Origin: Chloromonas sp. AAM2
Lineage: Eukaryota; Chlorophyta; Chlorophyceae; Chlamydomonadales; Chlamydomonadaceae
Direction of reading: 5' to 3'
Assembly (NCBI GenBank): GCA_004335635.1
Contig: QAXH01006506.1
Coordinates: forward strand, 17,574 to 55,612
DNA length: 38,039 bases
The notes under the pieces are model-generated. The model saw nothing but the letters and a program-made list of their open reading frames with translations, searched no databases and was not told where the DNA came from. The number at the start of each line of letters is the position of its first letter. The stretch's first letter is position 1. Position numbers and translations under genes: made by a program. Positions 1-10,396 of this stretch are shown piece after piece.

Positions 1-92
1 GTAGCAGGCCTCCTCCCTTCTCACACACTCACGCAGCAGGCCTCCTCCCTTATCACACACTCACGTAGCAGGCCTCTTCGGGGTCCAGTTTG
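1..92. repeat. 32-bp tandem repeat carrying three copies of the BBS7 exon 13 splice donor
   Basis: The end of BBS7 exon 13 and its 5' splice site (minus strand GAGGCCTGCTAC then gtgagtgtgtga) recur about every 32 bp: at 65, and again toward positions 33 and 1. The copies differ by a few bases (one reads TGCTGC). Each keeps a GTGAGT donor. Confidence 0.85.
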
Positions 93-636
93 CACCTGTC
101 CTGCACGGTGAAGGGCGCGGCCGCGGCCAGGAGCGCGCTGTTACCCGCACGGTCGTGGAACCTGAGACCAGGAACAGCAAACATCCCCATTCATTGCAAA
201 TGGTGGATGGGGATGAGTCAAGTCGGGTGAGCAAAGGGACAGCAACAGACGCGCAGCACGGCGTACTGAAGTATTGCTGTGGTGCACGTTCTTTGGAATG
301 TTGGAACCTCATTGTTCGTCAGCAGGCGCAGCGACGTGGACACAGGACGTCATCCACTAAAGTGGCACAGGGGGGATAACTGCCATGCCCTGCGTTCCCT
401 ATGGGAGCTGCCCATGTCTGTTACCAGCAGATTCACCACCCAGGGATTTTCATCACAACCCTGCCCTTACCCTTTCTTTTCCTTGTCCACCTGTGCCTGA
501 ATGTCGGCCAGTTCCTGCCTCAGTGCGGCCACTTGAGCGTCGTAGGCCACACGCCGCTGGTCCTCCTCACGCACAGCACCTGAGCAGAACAAACATAGAT
601 TGAAACAAATAAGAAACAGAAATGATAATGATAATG

Positions 637-672
<36 letters not shown>

Positions 673-3600
673 GTACTAATAGTACTAATAGTAATACTTT
701 ACTTTGGTGGCTCATTGTGTGCATGATCTGTTGCACGGCCAGGTGTGGTTTAGTACGTCCTCATTTGCAGAGACACGGATGAGCTGGCACCGGACATGGG
801 ACGAGTGCAGCTGTCTGCAGGCGTACCTTTATTCCGCTTGTCGCCCTCGGGCAGCAGCAGGCCAGTGCCTGATGGACCGTATGTAACAACCTGCACCACA
901 ACACAAGGTAACTAGACCCATCTTTCTGACCACTGCACCGCAGCACATGCAAGGTAACTAGACCCATCTTTTTGACCGCCTGCACCACAGCACATGCAAG
1001 CCAAGTACATCATTGCCGCCTTGGTAATCGCGTTACCTTCCTCTTCTGCTTTCCTGTCCCTGCCCGCTCCCATGCCCCACAGTGGGTTCTTCTACCGCCA
1101 TGCATCGTGAATCTCATTCAAAAACTGCCGAAAGCAGGGGCATCTCTGACAATCTGAGGAGTGCTGATCCGTCGTTCATTTGTGCATGGCAACCGCCTGA
1201 TGCCCTACCTTTCCTGAGAAAGTGTGCAGCACCACCTCTGGCACTGTGGTGTTGGAGACGCACCCGCCGTCCACGGTGCTGATGCTCTCGGCAAGGCGCA
1301 CCTTGAAGATCTGCGCACAATGCATCACTACCCGTGACAATGGTTGTCGTTGTCATTCCATGGCCTTCAATTCGCCGAAAGATCCCGAGGGCAAGAGCGT
1401 GAGGGAAAACAATGCATGGACACCCACGTGGCAGTGCACATGTACAAGAAGAGTGGATAATGTGGGACAGGTTTGACATAACCCTGAGCTGCTGTTCAAC
1501 CAGAGGGCCATTTTCCATGATTTCCTTGTATTGTATTCCTGAAGCCTGGGATGTGCAAAGAAAAGGGGCACAAAATGAGAACAAAAACCTTTTGCGATTG
1601 TATACTGGGTTGCTGATTGTCAGACCTGTGTGGCACGGCAAGAGACAGCAGGCATGAGCATTTTGGGGAAAAGAAATAACAGACCGTGCTGCTTCAAACT
1701 GGGTTGCAGCAGAGTATTGGGCGACCCAACAACCTCAACTCTGCCACCGAAAACTTTATGCCGTGCGTGTGGAGTCTTCGAGTGCCTATGTAATCATGTG
1801 CATGTACCGTATAGACGCCGATATCTCATCCCACAGGGGGCAAAATGATATTCAATAACAACGGCCCCGCAGGTCCCGCACCCGTGCCAGAACATTGATT
1901 GTTTTTCACGCGGGCGTCTCGCAGACACAGCCAGACATCACAATATAATTCCGCGCAGCGTTCCCACAGCCGCTCTTATTGAGCTGAAAGGCTATGTGCA
2001 TGGCTGTCACACTGGTTGATTCTTGGCTCATGCATGCTGTAACACTGCTACAGCTACACAGCTACTCGTTCCAATGCAAAAATCGTCGTTTTCGCGATGT
2101 GATGAGGCGTATTACTTCCCGCAGCACGAGGGGACAACGCAATTTATTTCCGCAGCGCGAAAAAATAATTATTAAGATTCCCCGCAAACTTTTCGCAAAT
2201 GGCCAAAAATGGGGTTTTTGACCCCGCTCCCTCCAACAGTTGACTATTAATTTCGGGATGAAATGGTCGTTATTGGTCTTTATTGCGGGATGAAAGATGA
2301 CCTACACGGTGTGCTCACCCTACCTGCTGCAGCGATCCCTGTTCGTCCATGTCATAAATCTCCATGCTGCCGTCCTCCCTGCCCACCACGACATCCGCGC
2401 ACCCTGACTTGCTCAGGTCCAGACCTGGGCCCATGCACATCAGGGCGACAGACAGTTGCATGGCAGCAAGTGGTTCGCCTGTCGACAACATCATCATCGC
2501 CCTCCACTACGACACACACTGCCCAGGATGCCCCAGCTGCTGGCTTGCCTGACTGGCCTCTGCAAAGTGTCTGCACAGTGCCTGCAAAGTGCCTGTAAGG
2601 TGTCTGCAAAGTGTCTGCAAAGTGTCTGCACAGTGTCTGCAAAGTGTCTGCCTTTCCGCCTCAACAAAGACAGTAAGCCTACTGGTGCAGTGGACAGCGT
2701 CGTGCTTGTCTGCAGATACCTGAATACACCGCATTGATTGCTCCCAGCTTCTTGGGGTTAGGCAGTGTGAAGCCCTGTCGCGCCAGCCCTGTCTCCAACA
2801 GCAATTGAACCATGGTGCCTGGAAGGCAAGCACAACACATGATTAGGGTCATCGAAATGCAGTACGTATTGGATACGTACCGGAGGATTTTTTATACGCT
2901 TTGGCACAACCCTACACATGAATCAATTCCAGTTGTATCAGCTTCATTATGGGCCCCCCTGGTGTAATCAATACATATATTGTGCAGCTGTTGCTCCAAG
3001 CTACCTAGCTACTCTAGCTACTCCCAACCTAGTCACCTTTGGTCTTAGTCTGGTCTGTCAAGCTTTTCGAAAAATCACTAGATCCCTATAACATCACTCG
3101 TCACAACTGTTCACAGTGTAAACTATGATTTGGTTTCATGAAAATTGTCTGACTCTGCCCGTTGCACATCGGTTTCAGTTTTCGTTCCTGAGCCAGAATC
3201 ACTCACTCACCAGACTCAGTGCCATAGAGCACCTCCTTGGCCGCCGGGTACATGTGGTGCGGGTCGTGCGACTCGGGGATGAACCGCAGACATGTCGGGG
3301 CGGACGGGGTGGCGACCTGAGTGAGCAGGACATGAGTGCTACGCCATGATCATTTCTGAATTTGATTTTGATCATGAGGTCATGGTATGAGTGAACACAG
3401 GTCAAGCCCCAACTCTGCACATATATGGTGAATGGATGGTGAGTATGGTATGAGAGGAGGAAAAAGCAGGGGGTGGAGTGTCCCTGGAAGAAGTTCCCTT
3501 GGCAGTCTAGGTAGCCTTGCCAGTCGCCACCCTGCATATTTGACCAAGAAGCTCTGATCACAACAAAGCCAAAACATGAAAAACTGTACTGCGCATGTTC

Positions 3601-6600
3601 ATTGATAATATATATACACTTTTGTATTCATATATTTTGAAATAAATTACCTTTATCTGTTTTTTCTGCAATAAAAATATCTGTTTTAGCAAAACTGGAA
3701 GAAACTGGTGCTTGTTCCGTCACTGACTGCGGGCCTCATCTACTTTAATTAATTCATTTGTTCCTGACTTGCAGATCGCATGCACAAGGCGCGCACGTCT
3801 ACACGGACACGTCAATATGGTCAAAGTACCTGTTTGTCTGTTTTCCCACCTCATACAGGAGGTGCTCCCCGCTGAGCACCCTGACGTGCCTGTCCTGGCA
3901 CGCCAGCGCCGCACTCCAGTCATGCGGACTGAGCACAGGAACGATCTGCAGGCGGCAGTGCAGCACAAGACCCAATCTAGCTCTGAACGTGAACGTGATG
4001 GTAACTGCACTAGCACAATAGGTGAGGGCAGTCGTCAGGAAAGGAAGGCGCAACTTGTGTTTTCTAGTCCAGGATGGGTCAGGACAGGTCAGTGCCCGGC
4101 CGGTGACGGCTTCCCTTTTGTTATAATGTGCTAGCCAGGTGGGGCTTGTAGGAGTGCCAGGTCGGGAGCAAGCATGGCATGAAGACAGGGGAGCACACTA
4201 CGGTAACTCATTAGCATACAGCGGAAATTCATTCATTTGCATTGAGTATGACCGTAGTTACAGTACCTACGGCAATCAAATAATCTCTCCGAAAGTCGCA
4301 TATGACCGTAGTAACATACCTACGGCAAATGTTTTGGCCTGCCTGCCTAATCGACACCCTGGAGCACAGCTGCACAAGCCAAAAGAGTCCCGTTGATGGC
4401 AGCCGTCATACAACAGCTGGAACGTGAGTTAGTTATTGTGCACGCACCTCGGCGTCGTTGATGCGGTCTGGCGCCAGGTAGAATGCCTTGTCCTTCCCCT
4501 CCACGAACTGATTGTGCACAAATTCGGCGCTGCTCCATATGAACTTCTCACACACGTCAACCTGCATCAACAGGGCAGTGTGTAGTGAGTGCATCATGCG
4601 TGTGTGGCAAAAAGGTGCGGGCATCATGCATGTGGCGAAAAGGTGTGGGCCCGCTCATGGGTCTCACTGTGCAATGAAGTGTACTTGACCTAGCGCAGCA
4701 ATCACATATACTTGTTTCACGAGTTCCCAAAAGTGGACTGGCTGCCGTGAGCAATACATCACTCAATCCATGAGCAGCGTGTCACTCAATCCATGAGCAG
4801 CGTGTCACTCAATCCATGAGCAGTGACAGGAGCAGCGTTGGTGTAAGGTGCATTGTAAGATGCAGAGTGAGGACCGACAAGGGTTCAAACAAGCCTAGAA
4901 CAGCTCGACTAACACTGCTCAGGTGGTGGGACATCATGAAACCCCAATGCTTGGCTGGGACACAGCATGCTGCTTGCCTGGCCATAACGACATTAAGCAA
5001 AATGATCCCCCGCCCGCCTATGATCCCCCGCCCGCCTATGATCCCCCGCCCGCCTATGATCCCATGCAAAATGAAGTATGCATGCTGCTGGAAATCTAGT
5101 TACGAAAGCTGCCAGGTAGCTTAGGTGTGTCGTTGTGCCTGGGAGCCACTGGCAAATGTAACGACGCCTGAAAATCACAGTCTGCCCACCTTCTTGATGG
5201 TCTCGGTGACCTGTGTGTTGAACTTGAAGAACTCCTTGCCCTTCTTGCTGATGCCCTTGATCTGTGGGGGGAGCAACGCAACATGATCTGAAGGGCGCCA
5301 GCACTAGGCATGTACCTCATCGTCACTAACATTGCCATCAATGCATTTGCAGACTGCTAGACGAGTAAACAGACAATCTAGGGCTCTAGCCAAACCCTGC
5401 TCACGCCCATTACTCCTGGTTTCACATTTTACAGCTTTTTTTCTTTTTACATTTGCAGACACTTAGACGATTAAAAAAACAATTTATACGCCCATTACTC
5501 GCGGCTTTTCTAGGCAGTGCCTGCCTTATCAATTCATGCAGGTATCGCCTGATTCTTGTGCCAGTGACAACTTGTCACATTTCCTGTGTCTCTGTCCCGC
5601 TTGAGCTCTTGTCAACAGTGGGCTCAACATCTGGCTGCCAAAACACTGCTTGCCTGTTGTGCCAACTGCTGTCTGGTTATACAGTTGTGTTATCCACCGC
5701 TGACACAACCTGATCATGCATATCAGTGCCACCCACCGTGTTCCCTGCTGCCACGAAGATGCGGTCCCGCTGCTGCTTGCCCTTGCCCAACGTCAGGCTC
5801 GTGACCTGTACAGGCACAATGTACCTCATGCATATCGCATGCACAGTGTGTGCGTGCACTGGTGCGTACCGGTACATGTACATGTCGTGTAGCCGGGTGC
5901 GTGCGATGGCTGCAGATGGTGCTGAATGATAACAACATGCAGGGTCTGCTGGTAATGTGTGTATAATACGCACAGTATGTCCGACACATTGTGGCAGTGC
6001 GTGTCATATTCTGTGCAGGCGTGGCAATGTGGTGATGTGTCTCCTCTGCTAGATGCTACTGTACATGGTGCACTGCATACAGTATCCACAGTGCTGACAC
6101 ATTCCATCATTTGCATTCCAGCACAGGCTTTTATGCGTGTCCAACATGCCCCCATGCCACGTCAATGCTGTTGACGTCATAGATCACAGTCTGTTCTAGC
6201 ATGGTGCAAGTCCTGTGCTGTTGCATCCATGTTGCACAGTGCGCGTTTGCCCTACCAATGCTCCCCACGCCATGCTCGTGTGCCATCGCGCTGCACAGGT
6301 TTGACTCATCCACGTGTCCATGCAGTGGCATATCCATGCCAATGCTGTGCATCAGCAAAGAGAACACATACCTGAGCATCCCTCGCAGGCAAAGTTTTGA
6401 ATGATGTCACCAATTCCCCTTTCTTCACACCGACACATTGCACCACTCCCAAAAGGTCGCCTATCGCCAGCTTTTGAGGCTTCCTTTCCTCGGTGACTGG
6501 CAGGACCTGCGAAAGTTAGGCCAGTACACGCTTCTGCTTCGAAATGTTGATGATGCTTGCATAGGGTTTGATCGCGCAGTACGCACCGCCAATGTGCCCT

Positions 6601-6652
6601 TAGCGCAGGTTCCCGATTGCAGCAAGTCATGCCTCCATAGCTCCAACTCCAT
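65..6652 (-). CDS. BBS7: BBS7, BBSome subunit (N-terminal 410 codons; 3' end beyond window)
   Basis: BBSome subunit that couples membrane cargo to intraflagellar transport in cilia. Exons in transcription order: 6652-6587, 6506-6372, 5805-5737, 5261-5190, 4561-4448, 3945-3850, 3316-3211, 2818-2720, 2424-2324, 1310-1209, 890-827, 579-471, 161-65; all introns are GT-AG and phases agree throughout. The start is the ATG of MELELWRHDLLQSG, which matches animal BBS7 MDLILNRMDYLQVG. Other landmarks are QKLAIGDLLGVVQCVGVKKG, IVPVLS..ALACQDRHVRVL, ADVVVGREDGSMEIYD and LAESISTVDGGCV, all of the beta-propeller (about residues 1-330). A short coiled coil follows (AALRQELADIQAQVDKEK), then FTVQDRCKLDPEEACY, which opens the next domain. 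The family has about 700 residues, so roughly 55% is present. BBS2 was considered, but the VGREDGSMEIY and ACQDRxxRVL signatures are BBS7-type. The last visible donor lies in a tandem repeat. Confidence 0.95.
617..692. repeat. (GATAAT)n microsatellite passing into AATAGTACT repeats
   Basis: Near-perfect 6-bp repeats followed by degenerate 9-bp repeats, inside the BBS7 intron between exons 11 and 12. Confidence 0.9.
891..1000. repeat. About 50-bp tandem repeat containing copies of the BBS7 exon 11 acceptor
   Basis: Two full copies and one partial copy of a block reading CTGCACCACAGCACATGCAA then GGTAACTAGACCCATCTTT. The edge at 891 is the 3' splice site of exon 11 (minus strand ...TGGTGCAG before 890), so each unit carries its own acceptor-like TGGTGCAG or TGCGGTGCAG. 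Confidence 0.85.
2559..2652. repeat. 10-11 bp minisatellite (GTGTCTGCAAA family)
   Basis: About eight imperfect copies of GTGTCTGCAAA or GTGCCTGCAAA inside the BBS7 intron between exons 8 and 9. Confidence 0.85.
4198..4326. repeat. Pair of short hairpins CCGTAG...CTACGG
   Basis: Two near-copies, CCGTAGTTACAGTACCTACG at about 4251 and CCGTAGTAACATACCTACGG at about 4304, each fold into a 6-bp stem. An inverted relative, CTACGGTAACTC, lies at about 4199. All sit in the BBS7 intron between exons 5 and 6. They could be debris of a miniature element; no target-site duplication was established. Confidence 0.5.
4759..4824. repeat. 23-bp tandem repeat, three copies
   Basis: Unit TCACTCAATCCATGAGCAGC plus GTG starts at 4759, 4782 and 4805. 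It lies in the BBS7 intron between exons 4 and 5. Confidence 0.9.
5003..5064. repeat. 18-bp tandem repeat, three copies plus a partial one
   Basis: Unit TGATCCCCCGCCCGCCTA starts at 5003, 5021 and 5039 and fades after 5056. It is intronic in BBS7. Confidence 0.95.
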
Positions 6653-6817
6653 TTCTTGCAAGCCGAGAGGCCGAACAGGCCCGGATTATAACATTTTGAA
6701 AGTCGTACTGGGAAAAGGGGGCCCTCTTGGGCCACGCAGCATCATCATGATCGTGTTGCATATAATTTAGTGCGTGCCATGCCGGCAACCCGGCCCCACA
6801 CTTTGTAACTGCCATTT

Positions 6818-6854
<37 letters not shown>

Positions 6855-6952
6855 CAGTTGGGAGACCTGCGTCCACAATCGGTACACCCATGCATCAAGC
6901 TTCCTAACTTCACCATCGATATCAATTGGGGTGCTCCATCGCCATCGATTGG
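6653..6952. promoter_or_regulatory. Head-to-head intergenic spacer, putative bidirectional promoter of BBS7 and DML1
   Basis: Only 300 bp separate the start codons of the divergent genes BBS7 (6652, minus) and DML1 (6953, plus), so both promoters and 5' UTRs must fit here or overlap. The spacer holds an ATC trinucleotide run (6821-6852) and two CCATCGAT motifs near 6912 and 6942 just before the DML1 start. No clear TATA box was seen. Promoter activity is inferred from geometry only. Confidence 0.6.
6821..6852. repeat. (ATC)n microsatellite
   Basis: Pure trinucleotide run in the spacer between BBS7 and DML1. Confidence 0.95.
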
Positions 6953-9900
6953 ATGGGCGGCCATGAAATCGTCTCCCTGCATCTGGGCAGCTATGCAAAC
7001 TACGTGGCCGCGCACTTCTGGAATCTTCAGGTGTGTGCCGTATGCACCATGGCAAGGATTACTCAAGCCATGTCACCATGTACCCTGCATGACATCATAC
7101 CTGTCGACCATGTCATACATGCACCTTTCGTGCATGGAGCCGTCCGTTGCATGGAGCACGTCTGGCCAAGCATCAGGTATCAAATATGTGCTAATCGTTG
7201 GAATTCATGTCACTTCATATCCATGCATGGAGTTGGGGTGGGCCATTCCATCCAGGGCAGGCCTTGGCACGTACAATTGTACAGTTGTACTCGCGTACAC
7301 TTGAGCTACTAGTACTTTTTGATGTCCCTACGATCAAGGCTGCTTAGAACTGGTTACGCACATGCTTCACTGCATCATTTCCAACGGGAAAGGACCACTG
7401 AGCGTGGGTACACGACCTGCTTCAGCGACTGTTGCATACCTACCAATCTGCAGGACGAGATCCTAGGCAATGCTGAGGGGCCCACATGGGGCCATGTGAC
7501 GCCATGTGTGGACCAGAGGCCCCTGTTTGCTGAAGGCATTGATAACAGGGTGAGGCTCAGTTGCACAGCACTCAGACCAGCGAGCATGCTTGTGCTTAGC
7601 GGCCGGCGTTGCGTCTTTTTGAGGCACCAAATTCATGCGCTGGTTAGGGGGATGATGTTGGTGGTTGTTGAGCCTAGACTTGTTTGGTCAGCCAGTTGTA
7701 CCTGGCCCTTCTTGTGTCCCTTTCTCTAGTCTTTCCGGTTCAGTGGCATGCAGTCAGCTGGGGCATGTGCAAATGCACGTCAAACCAAGGCCATGGCATG
7801 TTTGCATGTGTCTCCGCCAGCGTGCATGGGCAGCTGTGATTGCAGCATGTGTGTGCATGGTGTCATCTGTGAAGTGAATTGAAACACTGCATGGACACCC
7901 GCATGGGCATGGACACCTGCATGGGCATGGACACCTGCATGTGCATGGACACCCGCATGGGCATGGACACCTGCATGTGCATGGACATCCGCATGGGCAT
8001 GGACACCTGCATGTGCATGCAGGGACACGTCACATGGCGCCCACGTGCACTATTTGCGGATCTGTCGGGCGCCCTGGGAGGTGAGCAGCTACGTACGAGT
8101 TCTACAAGAGTTTCTTGGAAAGTCTCGTATATAAAGTCACATATGAGCAGTTGCTGATACTGAGCACTCCCAGCCACTGTCAACTAAACTGAGTGCATGC
8201 TGGGTGCGAGGCTTGTGTGTCATGCTGAAGTCTGGTATCTGTATTGAACGTAGGCCACTTAAGTGGTTGTCTCAGCCCAGGGGCATTACGGTATGTAGGA
8301 CGCACAATCAATCGACTCGCTCATAGCAAGAGTCGTGAAGTTGGTTGATTTTGATTTATTGATTTGAATTGTGGGGTGGTCTTCAGTGGCATCGTTTGAC
8401 GAACACATGTAGGTGTGCGGCCGCTGCAGGCAGGGCAGGCAGGGGTGCCAGGCCCCACAGCGCCAGAAACCGTCAGCACGTGGTCAGGGGGCATTTCTCT
8501 CCATGCCGCACCGACTGTGGCGAAGAGTGACTGGGTCAGGCAGCTGGAACAACAGCAGCAGGAGGCAGAGAGGGAAGGTGAGGCACGGCATGCCTTGTGC
8601 TTCTTGATTCTTGGAGCGGGCATGCTTGTCAATGTGCACAAACTGTTTCCTACTCACAGCGATGTGCTCCAAACAAACTTGCTGTATTCACCACTGGAAA
8701 CTGCTTACATGCTGCCATAAACTGCTTACATGCTGGTTTCCAAACCATATTGGACGCACACAGACGGACGGTAAAGTCCGTAGAGCAAGACACTGGCCTC
8801 CTTGTCTGCTGTCAACTTTGCCAGCCTCTTGCCTCTGCGCTACTGCCCATGCATACGTGAAATGCGCCTAGAAGTTTACCTGGTGCGTACCAATCCTCAG
8901 GTGTCGAGCTTGACAGCGGAGATGAGGACCTGCAGCAGGAGGCCCTGGAACATGCAGCGGCCGCACTGTCAGGGGGGCAGGGCGCAGGGACTGGGGCAGG
9001 AGAGGGCACAGTCCGGTACTGGACGGATTACATGAAGGTGCGAGGTCAGGGAGGTGTTGTATGTTACAGTATAAATTATAGAATACATCAGCCATGCTAA
9101 CTTAACGAACCACAATGTGTGTTCAAGCTTGTGGGGAACGTTGTGAGCCACGCACAGTAGTGTTCTAGAATTCGCGACAGTGCGACAGTGCGAGTAAGCA
9201 GTAAGTAGAAGTAAGCGAGTAAGCGAGTAAGCAGTAAGTAGAAGTAAGCGAGTAAGTAGCCAGAGGGTTTTAGACCTCGGTTTGGCCACAGTAAACTTTG
9301 GTCTTGGCGACAGGCGTTTCCTGCGGCCGCGTACCCAGCCTATGCGCGTGATTCAGAGCAAGGCTAACACCGCACATGCACATGGGTCATCACATGGCAT
9401 TGCTCATTGAGCGGTTTCACAGCTTGCGGTGCTGACATGGTGCGCGTTGGCATTATTAGGTGTTGGTTACAGGCTGATGCAAACGACATTACAGCAGCAG
9501 CAACAACTTGATTGTTAGCATAAGGATGTACCATATATAAATTCTCCAGGGGGCCCACAGCCCAATTCTGGGGCCGTTCTGAGCTGGTGTGCCCAGGACC
9601 GACAAAGGACTCTGACTCTGGGAGCTGATTCAAACCTGAATAGTTCGTTGTGGTCTTGGAAAGGTCTGATTGGAAAGGTCTGATTAAACTGAGCACAACG
9701 GCATTCTCGAAGTCTGTAATGGACCTGTAGATCGGCTGCTAGGGGTGGGTGGGTGTCAGATTGCCCCCCTCTGACCAAAAGTGAGGTGTGGGTCGGCAAG
9801 AATATGCTTGCAACTCTCGTGCGTAGTTGCATCTGCTTAACCCGGACCTTGTAGTTTACATCTCCTTGGCAAAAATAACGTTGCCTGCCCCCTGTATAAA

Positions 9901-10364
9901 CTGCTAACATGCTGAATATATGCTGAATTTATGCTGAGTATGTGCTGAAAACTGGGTGATGCAGGTTTTGCTTGCGCCCCGGTCCGTGATCACTCTTCCG
10001 GGCGCCTGGCATGGTGTGACCGAGTTCAGCGGTTACGGCGATGGTGTAGCAGCGCTGCATGCCGCTAGCGAGGGTATGGAGGTGTTCAGTGAAAGAGTGA
10101 GAGGGCTGGTGGAGGAGTGTGACAGCTTGCAAGGTGGGTGAGGGCGGCAGGGGCGGAAGGCTGGAGACAAACAACGACTCCCCAGTTTGCGGGAAATCCG
10201 GGAGACAGAAGGGGGGTGGCCAAACGGAGGTGGAACACATACAGGGCCAGTTAACATAACCTGTTAACTCACTTGGCATCTGCAGGGAACATTTCTACTG
10301 TCGAGGGCGCCTGACATGGAACAGCATGGGCACCGCCCTGACCACAGGTGCACGCATTCACAGT

Positions 10365-10396
<32 letters not shown>

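Noticed and set aside
65..6652. BBS2 as the identity of the first gene
   Set aside because: The propeller motifs (VGREDGSMEIYD, ACQDRHVRVL, KKGEL...FKTLP) and N-terminus MELELWRHDLLQ agree with BBS7.
7890..8020. Regular repeats considered as a CRISPR array
   Set aside because: Units are contiguous variants with no unique spacers and lie in a eukaryotic intron; the same applies to 22917-23181 and 17318-17540.
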